A DNA stretch of 44,312 bases from Acidobacteriaceae bacterium. Its GTDB lineage: Bacteria > Acidobacteriota > Terriglobia > Terriglobales > Acidobacteriaceae. The notes beneath the pieces are model-generated. The model ran no database searches. It was not told where the DNA came from and saw only the letters and a program-made list of their open reading frames with translations. This document shows, piece after piece, positions 25,776 to 34,255 of the stretch (positions within the stretch are counted from its first letter, which is position 1; every line of letters begins with the position of its first letter). Where the stretch lies: assembly GCA_003139095.1 (NCBI GenBank), contig PLHW01000047.1:1-44312 (forward strand). The letters run 5' to 3'. The position numbers and the translations under genes were made by a program.

Positions 25776-26984
25776 CTAATGCACACCTGCGCCCAAAGTA
25801 AAGATCGGCATATATAAAGAAATCAGCACACCGCCGACGAAGACGGCCATTACGATCAGGATGAGCGGCTCGATCAAGGCCATGGCCGCGCCCAGCGCCG
25901 TTTGTACGTCCTCTTCGTAGAACTCGGCCACGGAGGCAAGCATGGCGGGGAGCGCGCCGGTCGACTCGCCGACCTCGAGCATTTCGACCGCGAGATCGGG
26001 GAACAGGTTTTGCGCTTCCAGGCTTTTCGCCAGGCCCTGGCCTTCACGCACGCGGTTGGCCGCGGCGGAGACGCCGTTAAGCATCTGCCGGCTGCTGATC
26101 GACGCGCCCGCCGTTTCCATGGCGGGGACGAGCGGCAAGCCGCCCTGGAGAAGCGTCGCCAGGATGCGCGAGAAATTTGCGACTTGATACTTCAGGCGAA
26201 TCTCGCCGATCAGCGGCAAGGAAAGCAGGAAGCGGTCAATCGTTTCGGCGCCGCGGTCGCTCTGCTTCCAGCGCCACAAGAGGAAGCCGCCTACGCCGAG
26301 TACAAGCGCCGCGACCCAGGCATACTTTTGCGCGTTCAGCCCGACGGCCAGCATGAACACAGTGATGGCCGGCAGTTGCGCGCCCATATTATTGAAGAGA
26401 TCGGCGAACTTTGGCACGACATAGGTGATGAGGAAGATCACCATCACCGTGACGACCGAGACCAGCAGCGTGGGATAGACCAGCGAAACGAACAGTTTCT
26501 TGCGGAAGGTCTGAACCATGCGCTGGTAGCTGATGTAGCGGCCGAGCACCTCTTCCATGTTGCCGCTCTTTTCGCCCGCCATCAGCGTGGTGGTGTACAT
26601 CTTGGGAAAGATCTGCTGCGCGGCGAAGGCGTCAGAGAGGAGTTCGCCGCCCTTGACGCGCTCGCGCACGTTTTCGAGGAGGCGGAGGAGCGCGGTGTCG
26701 CGCTGGCGCTTGATAAGCAGATCGAGCGCGGTGAGGATGGGCAGGCCGGCCTTGATGAGCGTAAGAAACTGCTGGTTGAAGATGAGGAAAATCGACTGCT
26801 TGAGCTTGCCGCGCTTGCCAAACTGCTTGGTGCCGCCGCTGAGGAGCGTGCGCGGCTTAACCCAATAGACCAGATAGCCCTGCTGCGTGAAGCGGTCGTG
26901 CACCTCGGCCTCGGAGTGGCCGTGCTCGACCTGCTGCCGCAGGTGCCCTTGCTCGTCGGCTAGCTTGATCAGGAATTCTGCCAT
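25776..26984 (-). CDS. pilC: PilC/GspF-type inner-membrane platform protein
   Basis: 402 residues. Two GspF domains, each about 120 residues (QQFLTLIKAGLPILTALDLL ... and ANFSRILATLLQGGLPLVPA ...), and three main membrane helices (about 170-190, 210-235, 375-395). The N-terminal 60 residues are the usual cytoplasmic region. It forms the platform on which pilB acts. The start ATG lies in MAEFLIKLADEQG. Downstream of its stop the 8-bp array starts at once. Confidence 0.93.
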   Translation of the reverse strand: MAEFLIKLADEQGHLRQQVEHGHSEAEVHDRFTQQGYLVYWVKPRTLLSGGTKQFGKRGKLKQSIFLIFNQQFLTLIKAGLPILTALDLLIKRQRDTALLRLLENVRERVKGGELLSDAFAAQQIFPKMYTTTLMAGEKSGNMEEVLGRYISYQRMVQTFRKKLFVSLVYPTLLVSVVTVMVIFLITYVVPKFADLFNNMGAQLPAITVFMLAVGLNAQKYAWVAALVLGVGGFLLWRWKQSDRGAETIDRFLLSLPLIGEIRLKYQVANFSRILATLLQGGLPLVPAMETAGASISSRQMLNGVSAAANRVREGQGLAKSLEAQNLFPDLAVEMLEVGESTGALPAMLASVAEFYEEDVQTALGAAMALIEPLILIVMAVFVGGVLISLYMPIFTLGAGVH

Positions 26985-27188
26985 GGGTCGATCACTCTCG
27001 GTGTTCTTGCTCCACTTTTATCTACTCTGTTAAGCGGCATTTCTGCCGTTGAAACCTCACTTCGCAGGCGAGAATGCAGTTGTTTTAATAAGTCTAACAT
27101 CCTGTTGCGAAAGCCCTTACCGCTCGAAGCGCGGCGATGGTACGGAAGTAATTCGCCATTTTTATGCCGCTACTGCCCGCAGGGAAAC

Positions 27189-27956
27189 TCACGGTTCCAG
27201 CGCGCCGTCCACCACTTCTTCGCCCGGAGGGGGGACGAAGTGGAAGCGGCCGTCGCTGAGCTCCGGGTTTTCCTTCCAATCCTTGAAGCGGAATTCGGTC
27301 GTGCCCCCGTCCGGCTCCATGAGCGCGATCCGGACAATCTGATTCGAGGGCGAGATTTCCAGCTGCACCTCGCTCGCCTCTCCGGCCAAGCCCTTGGGAA
27401 CGCCGCGCAGTAACGTGTCGCCGAGGTTTTCCGGGGCCTGATCCACCACCTTTGAAATTCCCCGTAACTCATTCTCCAGCTTGGTTTTGCCAAGCAGGAA
27501 CGCGATGGGCGACCGCAGGTCATCGAGCTTGCGAAAATCGGTCCGCCTCACTTGGCGCTCCGCCGGGACATAAAACCACACAGTCTGCCCGTCGCTGACA
27601 AACAACTTCTCCTTGGGAGAACGGTATTCCCAGCGCATCTTGCGCGGCTTTTTCAGCCACAGCGTTCCCGATTCCACCCGCTCGGCCCCGTTGCCCCGGT
27701 AGGTTTCCGTGAACTCGCCCTCCAGGCTGCGGAGGTGGTTGTAGTGCTCGTCGACCGCGCGGGCCAGTTCGCGAATACCGGGCTGAGGGGCGACTGCCGG
27801 GGCGCTAGTCTTTGCACTGGCCTCTGCGCTGAGTTCCGCGCTGGCGTTCCGCAATCCGGCGCGCTGCGGGCTCGGGTTTTGCTGGCTGCTCGCCGGGGCA
27901 GACGACAGCAATACCGCCGCCCAAACCATTAACCAACACCACGTGCCATTTTTCAA
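27189..27956 (-). CDS. lolA: LolA-like outer-membrane lipoprotein carrier
   Basis: 255 residues. Signal peptide (1-24, ending SAPASSQ), a low-complexity Ala/Ser linker up to about residue 60, then a LolA-fold domain: LRSLEGEFTETYRGNGAERV, GTLWLKKPRKMRWEYRSPKE, LFVSDGQTVWFYVPAERQV, and FHFVPPPGEEVVDG near the end. LolA carries lipoproteins across the periplasm to the outer membrane, so the cell has an outer membrane. It is 204 bases upstream of pilC and may or may not share its transcript. Confidence 0.87.
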   Translation of the reverse strand: MKNGTWCWLMVWAAVLLSSAPASSQQNPSPQRAGLRNASAELSAEASAKTSAPAVAPQPGIRELARAVDEHYNHLRSLEGEFTETYRGNGAERVESGTLWLKKPRKMRWEYRSPKEKLFVSDGQTVWFYVPAERQVRRTDFRKLDDLRSPIAFLLGKTKLENELRGISKVVDQAPENLGDTLLRGVPKGLAGEASEVQLEISPSNQIVRIALMEPDGGTTEFRFKDWKENPELSDGRFHFVPPPGEEVVDGALEP

Positions 27957-28069
27957 TTGCCGGAAGTCCCCTTGCGTCTGATTTTACTCCGAGGCGGGCG
28001 CTCGATTGTGCAATCCGGAAAGGAAATGCCGAGGCATGAAATGAGAGTGCCCGCTGCCCAAGCCCGCCG

Positions 28070-29077
28070 TCAGGGCTGGCGGGGATCGCGATTCTCGACG
28101 GTTGCGCGCACCAGTTCGACGAACTCGGTAACGACTGCGTCGGGGAGGTGCTCGTGGGTCAGGCTCTCGCATAAGGCGGTCATGTCGGCGAGATACGCCA
28201 GACGCCGCCAGTTGGGGGGAAGCGTGCCGCCGGCGTGGAAATATCCGTTGGAGAAATGGGGCTCGACGAGCGGGCGAGCTTCGCGCTCGTAGCGCAAGAA
28301 GTGTCCGAGATCGACGAGCGGACAGGCGGCGATGGCGAATTCCCAGTCGAGGACCGCGGCGACTGACCAGCGCCCGTGATCGCGGCGCACGAGCAGATTG
28401 CGTTTGCCGAAGTCGCCGTGAACCAGGCTCGCCACTTTGTCCAGTTCCGCGAGTTCTGCCGCGCAGGACCACAGCAGCACGTGAACGCGCTCGCGCAGGT
28501 CGGCGGGCATGCGCGGCTGCAACTTCGCCGAGGCCAGGCAGAGATCGACAAAGCGCGGCGTCGGGTCCGCTCCTTCGAGCAACGGCGCGCCGACCGTTGG
28601 CCCGGGACCGAGCCATCCGGCTCTCGGAAATTTGAAGCGGCCAATTGCGGCGAGTGTCGCGCCCGCGGAAAATGCGGCTTCGGCAATTGCGTCGGAATCG
28701 CCAGCGCGTTTCAATTCGCGAAAGCTGATGCCTTCGATAAGGCGCATCACGGCAAACGGTGGAAAGTCTTCGAATCCGGCGGGCTCTGCGTGAAGCACCT
28801 CGGCGACGGGGACCGAGGCGCCGACAAGGCGGATTAGGTCAACCTCCTTTTGGCAAAGTGACGGGTCGTGCTCGTAGATGCGGACGACCACGAACTGGTC
28901 GGTGCTCAGTTGAACCTTGAAATTGGCATTCCGGAAACCATCGTTGAGGGGCAGCGCATCGAGGACGTGAGCGCGGGGAAAGGCGGTGCGGACCAACCGC
29001 TCGAGCGTGGGCGCGGCCAGCAAACGGCGCGGCTCCGGCCGAATCCAACGAGCCTCATCGGGAGCCCCGGGAATCAC
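28070..29077 (-). CDS. APH-type phosphotransferase
   Basis: 335 residues of the aminoglycoside phosphotransferase/choline kinase-like fold. The nucleotide-binding N-lobe is near NANFKVQLSTDQFVVVRIYE, and the catalytic loop LVHGDFGKRNLLV (HxDxxxxN) and the metal-binding VLDWEFA are intact. The substrate is not known; such proteins act on small molecules such as sugars, amino alcohols or antibiotics, so no resistance should be assumed. It ends at 28070, 113 bases before lolA on the same strand. Confidence 0.87.
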   Translation of the reverse strand: MIPGAPDEARWIRPEPRRLLAAPTLERLVRTAFPRAHVLDALPLNDGFRNANFKVQLSTDQFVVVRIYEHDPSLCQKEVDLIRLVGASVPVAEVLHAEPAGFEDFPPFAVMRLIEGISFRELKRAGDSDAIAEAAFSAGATLAAIGRFKFPRAGWLGPGPTVGAPLLEGADPTPRFVDLCLASAKLQPRMPADLRERVHVLLWSCAAELAELDKVASLVHGDFGKRNLLVRRDHGRWSVAAVLDWEFAIAACPLVDLGHFLRYEREARPLVEPHFSNGYFHAGGTLPPNWRRLAYLADMTALCESLTHEHLPDAVVTEFVELVRATVENRDPRQP

Positions 29078-29175
29078 GATTCATTATCGCCGATCTGGTT
29101 TAGGCGCAGCCGGGGCAGCATCACAGACGAAAGATGCGGCGGCGGCCGATAATGCGGTCTCAAGGGAGACGGACG

Positions 29176-29361
29176 ATGGAAACAAAAAAACACCACTGCG
29201 AAACGTGTCGGCTGCGGGCGCTGGCGGAGAGAAAACCACAATCGCTGATTGCGCGGATCTGGCGCTGGCATACGGGTTGGTGCCCGGGATGGAAGTCTTA
29301 TCAGCGCGCGCTCGCCGAAGCGGGGCAGAGCGGTGGGGCGGGGCCGAAGCACGTGGCGTGA
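29176..29361 (+). CDS. small Cys-rich protein, 61 residues
   Basis: The ATG at 29176 follows GGGAG. The sequence has Cys8 and Cys11 (HHCETC), then RIWRWHTGWCPGWKSYQRAL with His32 and Cys36. The C-x2-C plus H-x3-C arrangement suggests a small zinc-binding module. I have seen similar short proteins with RIWRWH..WCPGWK in other bacteria but know no function. It is divergent from the phosphotransferase gene and convergent with the methyltransferase gene. Confidence 0.7.
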   Translation: METKKHHCETCRLRALAERKPQSLIARIWRWHTGWCPGWKSYQRALAEAGQSGGAGPKHVA

Positions 29362-29370
29362 ACTCGCTCG

Positions 29371-30099
29371 TCAGTTTGTGCGGTAGACGGAACCGTGGGG
29401 CGTGGCGGCGGCTTTGTTCAGGATTGGCGATTCGGCGACGACGGATTCCAGCAGCGGATTGTGATAGACGAGCCAGATGGGGCGCGGGGCGCGCTGCCAC
29501 GAGGCTTCGAGATTTCGCATCACTTGCCGCAACGCGAAATCGGGCAGCGGGTTGAAGAGATAGACGACGAGCGGCGAGTCGGGAAAGAGATAGTCGCGCG
29601 CGTCCATGCAGAGGGGCTCGATCGCGTGCGCGTACCCTGATCGCGCCTTCCACGCCGTGACATTTTCTTCTGCCGCGCGATGCAGCTCCGCGAGCAACTC
29701 GACGCCAATGATTTTGCGGAAGGGATACTCGGCGGCGAGCAGGAGGGCGCGGCCTTTGCCGGAGCCGATGTCGACGAAGGTGAATTCGCCGAAGTCGATG
29801 GGCAGCGCGGCCATCATCGCGCGAAACTCGGCGGGGTCGGTTGGCTGGTAGGGAGAATGAAAAATTCCCAGCAGGCGCGTCCGCCAGCCGACGGCGCCGC
29901 TGGTGGTGTTGACGCGCTGCTCCCAGTCGTAGTCCATGTCTCCATAGCGGGAGCGGCGGCGCGCGGGAGTGGAGTCGCGCAGGAATGCCCACAGTTCGCG
30001 CGCGAGCAGGGAAGCGGCGCCCAGCGAGCCATTGGCGCGGGCGCGCTCGCGCCACCATTCGCCAAGCGAGGAGCGGAATTGCCGGGAGAAGGCGGACAC
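29371..30099 (-). CDS. class I SAM-dependent methyltransferase
   Basis: 242 residues from the GTG at 30099. Motif I of the Rossmann fold is clear (FVDIGSGKGRALLLAAE, about 108-124), followed by IIGVELLAELHRAAEENV, where the acidic residue contacts the ribose of SAM. The N-terminal 60 residues are basic. The substrate is unknown. The ribosome binding site is weak, and an internal ATG (MDYDWEQRVN) is an alternative start. Its upstream region is the 7-bp array at 30123. Confidence 0.82.
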   Translation of the reverse strand: MSAFSRQFRSSLGEWWRERARANGSLGAASLLARELWAFLRDSTPARRRSRYGDMDYDWEQRVNTTSGAVGWRTRLLGIFHSPYQPTDPAEFRAMMAALPIDFGEFTFVDIGSGKGRALLLAAEYPFRKIIGVELLAELHRAAEENVTAWKARSGYAHAIEPLCMDARDYLFPDSPLVVYLFNPLPDFALRQVMRNLEASWQRAPRPIWLVYHNPLLESVVAESPILNKAAATPHGSVYRTN

Positions 30100-30122
30100 G
30101 TCTCGATGCTAGCAGGAGCCGC

Positions 30123-30196
30123 GAGCTTCGAGATTCGAGCTACGAGCTACGAGCCGCGAGCTTCGAGCTTCGAGCCACGATCTACGAGCCGCGAGC
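30123..30196. repeat. 7-bp tandem array GAGCNNC
   Basis: Ten heptamers in exact register: GAGCTTC, GAGATTC, GAGCTAC, GAGCTAC, GAGCCGC, GAGCTTC, GAGCTTC, GAGCCAC, GATCTAC, GAGCCGC, then GAGC. Variation is mainly at units' positions 5-6. It lies just upstream of the methyltransferase start. Confidence 0.9.
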
Positions 30197-30236
30197 AAAG
30201 AGCAGATTCCTCGCTTTCGCTCGGAATGACAATTCT
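30197..30236. repeat. dispersed-type repeat between two 7-bp arrays
   Basis: AAAGAGCAGATTCCTCGC then TTTCGCTCGGAATGACAATT. It has the style of repeats that are scattered through many environmental genomes and is similar to the segment at 7729-7793 only in style. Confidence 0.45.
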
Positions 30237-30249
30237 AGGTGGTGCTGAG

Positions 30250-30284
30250 AACTGACGACTGGGAACTGGCAGCTGACAACTGAC
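30250..30284. repeat. 7-bp tandem array, abutting the TPR gene stop
   Basis: Five heptamers: AACTGAC, GACTGGG, AACTGGC, AGCTGAC, AACTGAC. The next base on the minus-strand side is the TAG stop codon of the TPR gene, so the array begins with zero spacing after the stop. Confidence 0.85.
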
Positions 30285-31217
30285 CTACGACTTTGGCGGC
30301 GGACCCGGTTTTGGCAGCGGGGATTCCATGCCGGGGGGCAGGCCTTTGGTGATGAAATACAGGTCCTTTGGATCCTGCACTTCAATGCGGCCGTCTGGCA
30401 TCAGCTTGTAGGGATGGCCGTCGGGATCCATGGGCGTGCCGTGAATAAATCCGGCGCGCTCGATGTCGCTCATGCTGGCGGGCAGGCGACCGGTTTGCTG
30501 CCGATACCTTGCGACCACGCCTTCGAGTTGCGTGACCTCTTCATCGACCTGAAGAGCTTTGAGGTGGTACACCGCATTTTCGCGGATCGCCGATTCGTTC
30601 GTGCTCTGGAGCGTCGAATACCACAAGATGCGCGCAGTTTCGAACTCTCCGCCTTGCTGCGCCATGCGGGCGGCGAGGATGGGCATGTACTTATTGGTGA
30701 CGGGCAGCTTGGAGCCGCGCTCGAATGCGTCGGCGGCCTTGGGGTAATCCTTGAACTCGGTGTAGTACAAGAATCCTAAGTTGTAATACAGGCGCCACTG
30801 GTCGGGATTCTGCTCGATCCCATAGTTCAAGAGCGCGAGCGCGTCGCCGGGGAGGCCGGCGCCATTCGGCGGTTTGGGCCCAAGAAAATTCGCGCCAAAC
30901 TGGTAGGGCGGCAGCATGTGGGGATCGAGTTCGGTGGTGACCTGCAAAAGGGGCGCCAGCAGGCGGAAGTCGCCGGAGCCGCGATGGTGCTGCAACCCGA
31001 AATACTGCACGGCGCGCGTCCAATAAATGTCGGCCAGCAAGCCGGTGTAGCCGAGGCTGAGCCGGCGCAACACTTTGGGAGAGCGGATATAAAGCAGCTG
31101 CTGCGTCATCACGGGCACTTGCATGCGGTCGATGGCGTTGAGCACGGTGACGCCGCCGGCCAGCGAGGCTACGAGCACGATCGCCGCCACTATGTTGACG
31201 CCGCGCGTTTGCTTCAT
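30285..31217 (-). CDS. membrane-anchored TPR protein of an ABC exporter operon
   Basis: 310 residues. One membrane helix near the N-terminus (about 8-27, VNIVAAIVLVASLAGGVTVL), TPR-like helices in the middle (DQWRLYYNLGFLYYTEFKDY ...), and a C-terminal segment (MDPDGHPYKLMPDGRIEVQD) resembling the last strands of type II pseudopilins such as GspG. The last residues are proline-rich. Its ATG overlaps the permease stop as ATGA, so it is the third gene of an operon with an ABC ATPase and permease. Role unknown, perhaps an exporter partner. Confidence 0.75.
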   Translation of the reverse strand: MKQTRGVNIVAAIVLVASLAGGVTVLNAIDRMQVPVMTQQLLYIRSPKVLRRLSLGYTGLLADIYWTRAVQYFGLQHHRGSGDFRLLAPLLQVTTELDPHMLPPYQFGANFLGPKPPNGAGLPGDALALLNYGIEQNPDQWRLYYNLGFLYYTEFKDYPKAADAFERGSKLPVTNKYMPILAARMAQQGGEFETARILWYSTLQSTNESAIRENAVYHLKALQVDEEVTQLEGVVARYRQQTGRLPASMSDIERAGFIHGTPMDPDGHPYKLMPDGRIEVQDPKDLYFITKGLPPGMESPLPKPGPPPKS

Positions 31218-31990
31218 TTCAAATTCCGCCGTTGAAAAATCAGCACCGCTCCCGAGATGGCCATCGCCGAATAGAGGAGCGCGTAGAGCGTGTCATAGAG
31301 GATCAGGCGTCCCGGGACGGCGAAGCCGTGCGCCGCCTGGTTGATAATGTTGAGCGCGGAAAAATTTGGCACGAGATAGGCGATGGCGGTGGCGAAGGCG
31401 CCGACCGTGCCGTGCGTGATGCGCGCGAAGCCGCGCAAATCGTCGGCCAGGCTGCCGATGATGAAGAGCGCGAAGGTGAAGACGGCCGACATGAGCGGCG
31501 TGGAGAAGGAGGAAAACAGCAGCGCCAGGGCGCACACGATCAGAAATTCGAGCACGATGAAGTACAGCGCCAGCAGCACCCAGAGGTCGGCTTTTTGAAA
31601 GGTGTGCGCGACGTAGAGCAGGGCGAGGAAAACGCCGATGGCCATGAAGAATGTGTTCACGACGAGCGTGCCGGTGAGGCCGAAAAACTTGCCGACGACG
31701 AACTCCCAGCGGCGGACGGGCCGCGCCAGGACGGTGTAGAGCGTGCGCTTTTCGATTTCTTTGGAGACGAGGCCGATGCCCATGAAGATGGCGATCACGA
31801 CGCCGAAGAGCGAAACGGCGGTGAGCCCGAGGTTCACGACGACCAGGCGCTCGATGTCGATGGAGATTTCGCCTACGAGCACCGCGGCCGCAGAAAGCAG
31901 CAGGGCAAACGCGATCAGGTTATAGAGAACGCGGTCGCGGACAGCCTCGCGAAAGGTATTAAAGGCAACATAGCCGATGCGCGAATTCAT
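31214..31990 (-). CDS. ABC transporter permease, ABC-2 type
   Basis: 258 residues with about six membrane helices. It starts MNSRIGYVAFNTFREAVRDR, includes LVSKEIEKRTLYTVLARPVR, a segment typical of ABC-2/NosY-type permeases, and ends LIFQRRNLK. Both neighbours overlap it by four bases (ATGA). The substrate is not known. Confidence 0.88.
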   Translation of the reverse strand: MNSRIGYVAFNTFREAVRDRVLYNLIAFALLLSAAAVLVGEISIDIERLVVVNLGLTAVSLFGVVIAIFMGIGLVSKEIEKRTLYTVLARPVRRWEFVVGKFFGLTGTLVVNTFFMAIGVFLALLYVAHTFQKADLWVLLALYFIVLEFLIVCALALLFSSFSTPLMSAVFTFALFIIGSLADDLRGFARITHGTVGAFATAIAYLVPNFSALNIINQAAHGFAVPGRLILYDTLYALLYSAMAISGAVLIFQRRNLK

Positions 31991-32931
31991 GCTCCCGCCC
32001 CCTTGCCGTTGCCGCGCGGCTGCAATTTTTGAACGTAATATTCCTCGAGGGAACTGCGCACCGGGGTGAGCGAGATGAGCCGGATGCGCTCGCGGCGGAG
32101 GATTTCGAGCGCGGCTTCCTGCTTATCTTCTTCGACCACGGCGTTCACCATGTCACCGCTGAGGCGCGCCTCGACGCCGAGGCTGGCCAACGCCTGGGGC
32201 ACGCTGGGCGCGCAAAAAATGATTTCGACGCGGCCCTGCTGGGCCTGCGAGGTTAAGTGGGCGACCGCTCCGACGCCGCGCAATTCGCCCTGGTGGATGA
32301 TGGCGACCCGATCACAGAGCGCTTCGGCGTCCGACAAAATGTGGGTCGAGAAAAATACCGTCTTGCCTTCGTTGCGCATCTGCTGAATCATCTCGCGCAC
32401 TTCGCGGCGCCCCATCGGGTCGAGGCCGGACATGGGCTCGTCGAGAAAAACAATTTTTGGATCGTGCAGAATCGCCTGCGCCAGTCCGAGGCGCTGGAGC
32501 ATGCCCTTGGAGAACTTGCGCAATTGCAGCCGCGCCGAGTCCGTCAGGCCAAAGCGCGCCAGTATCCCGGTCACGCGCTGTGAGCGCTCTTTCGCTGGAA
32601 CGCCCGAGAGCTGCGCATAATACGTGAGCAACTCTTGCGCCGTGAGGTAATCGTAAAAGTATGGTTGCTCGGGGAGGAAACCGATCTGCGCCTTTACCCG
32701 TGGATCGTCGATCGCCATGCCGAGAATGCGCGCCGTCCCCGCGGTGGGATAGACGAGCCCCATGAGCAGCTTGAGAGTGGTGGTTTTGCCCGCGCCATTC
32801 GGTCCGAGAAAGCCGAAGACCTCGCCTTCCTCGATGGTCAGGCGCAGCGGACGCAACGCCAGCTTGGGCCGCGCGTGCCAGAAGCCTACCTGATAGGTTT
32901 TTTCCAGATCCAGGATTTCTATCGCTGCCAT
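31987..32931 (-). CDS. ABC transporter ATP-binding protein
   Basis: 314 residues. Walker A GPNGAGKTT (43-51), Q-loop region FLPEQPYFYDYL, signature FSKGMLQRLGLAQA, Walker B IVFLDEPMSGLD and the His-switch STHILSDAEALCD. The C-terminal 90 residues are the small regulatory extension found in ABC-2 exporters. First gene of the three-gene operon. Confidence 0.93.
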   Translation of the reverse strand: MAAIEILDLEKTYQVGFWHARPKLALRPLRLTIEEGEVFGFLGPNGAGKTTTLKLLMGLVYPTAGTARILGMAIDDPRVKAQIGFLPEQPYFYDYLTAQELLTYYAQLSGVPAKERSQRVTGILARFGLTDSARLQLRKFSKGMLQRLGLAQAILHDPKIVFLDEPMSGLDPMGRREVREMIQQMRNEGKTVFFSTHILSDAEALCDRVAIIHQGELRGVGAVAHLTSQAQQGRVEIIFCAPSVPQALASLGVEARLSGDMVNAVVEEDKQEAALEILRRERIRLISLTPVRSSLEEYYVQKLQPRGNGKGAGA

Positions 32932-33116
32932 GACGTTTTGTGCAGGGCTATGCCCTTGTGGGTGCCAGCGTTCCGGTTCATGAAGTGAATTATATGCAAT
33001 GCGCGTGCGGGCGGAGTCCGAAGTGCGGGTGCGTGGTTACGAAGGTAAAGGGTGCGACGGGGCAGCGTTTCCGACCAACGGGCAGGCGGTCGTGGGACGC
33101 CATTGCTCCGACGGCC

Positions 33117-33149
33117 AAAAAACAAAGGCAGGGGATTTCTCCCCTGCCT
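33117..33149 (-). terminator. terminator of the first pilin gene
   Basis: On the minus strand AGGCAGGGGA pairs with TCCCCTGCCT in a 10-bp stem with a four-base loop, followed by TTGTTTTTT. It is 19 bases past the pilin stop. Confidence 0.85.
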
Positions 33150-33167
33150 CAGGCAAATCGTCGAATG

Positions 33168-33653
33168 CTAGTTGTTGTTCAGTGGCGACTGCGAGTAGTC
33201 GCAGGTCGAGATCGAAGCCGTCGGGTTCACGCGCACAACCGCATCGGCGAACGAGCAGAAGTAGCGCACGCCCGTCTGGTTCGGCTGAAGCGGCGAGGCG
33301 ATTACGTTATACGCCGACACCGGCGTCCCTGAGGTATTTGCCATGCGGAACGAATAGCCGCTCTTGCTGCCGCCGGCGAGCTGCGTATCGATCAGGCAAG
33401 CGCCGCTCGAACTGGGTGGCGCGCAGCTCGAGCCGCCGAGAGCGCCCATGGTGGCGGCGTATCCCACGGTCGAATAAGTGGAACTATAAGTGATCTGGGC
33501 TGTGTTGACGGTCCGAACCGACGAGACCGCCGACGATTCGTTGGCTGCGATCCGGGCTCGCAGCAGGTTTGGAATTGCGATCGCGGCGATGATCAGGATA
33601 ATCGCCACCACGATCAGCAGTTCAATCAGCGAGAATCCCGTTTGTTTCCTCAT
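33168..33653 (-). CDS. type IV major pilin, copy 1
   Basis: 161 residues. Prepilin leader MRKQTG, cleavage before the FSLIELLIVVAIILIIAAIA helix with Glu5, the assembly residue. The globular part has four Cys: two in SSCAPPSSSGACLID and two near the C-terminus (YFCSFADAV and STCDYSQ). It ends SPLNNN. About 94 percent identical in protein to copy 2 (ten differences). The two genes have the same length and separate terminators. Copy 1 lies downstream of copy 2, beyond a terminator, so its transcription is probably weaker or separate. Confidence 0.93.
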   Translation of the reverse strand: MRKQTGFSLIELLIVVAIILIIAAIAIPNLLRARIAANESSAVSSVRTVNTAQITYSSTYSTVGYAATMGALGGSSCAPPSSSGACLIDTQLAGGSKSGYSFRMANTSGTPVSAYNVIASPLQPNQTGVRYFCSFADAVVRVNPTASISTCDYSQSPLNNN

Positions 33654-33710
33654 TTGAATCACCATCTCCGTGGACTAGGTCGCTCCCTTCCGGGCTCCGG
33701 GGGACAAAGG

Positions 33711-33735
33711 AAAAGCAGGGGACTGCTCCCCTGCT
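33711..33735 (-). terminator. terminator-like hairpin after the second pilin gene
   Basis: AGCAGGGGA and TCCCCTGCT form a 9-bp stem around CTGC, followed on the minus strand by TTTCCTTTG. The stem sequence is close to that of the terminator at 33117, as if the terminator was duplicated together with the gene. Confidence 0.65.
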
Positions 33736-33769
33736 TCTTGTCGTACCCTTCCCCGGTGACTGATTCAGC

Positions 33770-34255
33770 TTAGTTGTTGTTGAGTGGCGTCTGCGAGTAG
33801 TCGCAGGTCGAGATCGAAGCCGTCGGGTTCACGCGCACAACCGCATCCGCGAAGGAGCAGAAGTAGCGCACGCCCGTCTGGTTCGGCTGGAGCGGCGAGG
33901 CGAGGACGTTATACGCCGTTACCGGAGAGCCTGAAGTGTTGGCAATCTGGAACGAGTAACCGCTCTTGCTGCCGCCGGCGAGCTGCGTATCGATCAGGCA
34001 AGCGCCGGTGGAGCTGGGCGGTGAGCAACTGGAGCCGCCGAGGGCGCCCATGGTGGCCGCATATCCCACCGTGGAATAGGTGGAGTTGTAGGTAATCTGT
34101 GCTGTGTTAACCGTACGCACCGACGACACAGCCGAAGATTCATTGGCCGCAATTCGGGCGCGCAGCAGGTTCGGAATCGCGATCGCGGCGATAATCAGAA
34201 TGATCGCCACTACGATCAGCAGTTCGATAAGTGAGAAGCCCTTTTGTTTCCGCAT
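33770..34255 (-). CDS. type IV major pilin, copy 2
   Basis: 161 residues. Leader MRKQKG and the helix FSLIELLIVVAIILIIAAIA, four Cys as in copy 1 and the same C-terminus (TPLNNN). The ATG at 34255 follows GAGGAAAA; the frame is open upstream to 34300 but that part is not pilin-like. It has the only long upstream region (343 bases), so it is probably the main pilin. See the regulatory site at 34356-34404. Confidence 0.93.
   Translation of the reverse strand: MRKQKGFSLIELLIVVAIILIIAAIAIPNLLRARIAANESSAVSSVRTVNTAQITYNSTYSTVGYAATMGALGGSSCSPPSSTGACLIDTQLAGGSKSGYSFQIANTSGSPVTAYNVLASPLQPNQTGVRYFCSFADAVVRVNPTASISTCDYSQTPLNNN

Noticed and set aside
28070-29077. Reading the phosphotransferase as an antibiotic-resistance gene
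   Set aside because: The APH fold covers many kinases of small molecules; nothing in the sequence or context points to an antibiotic.
30123-30284. Repeat arrays as CRISPR
   Set aside because: There are no spacers between units, units are 7 bp and no cas gene is present.
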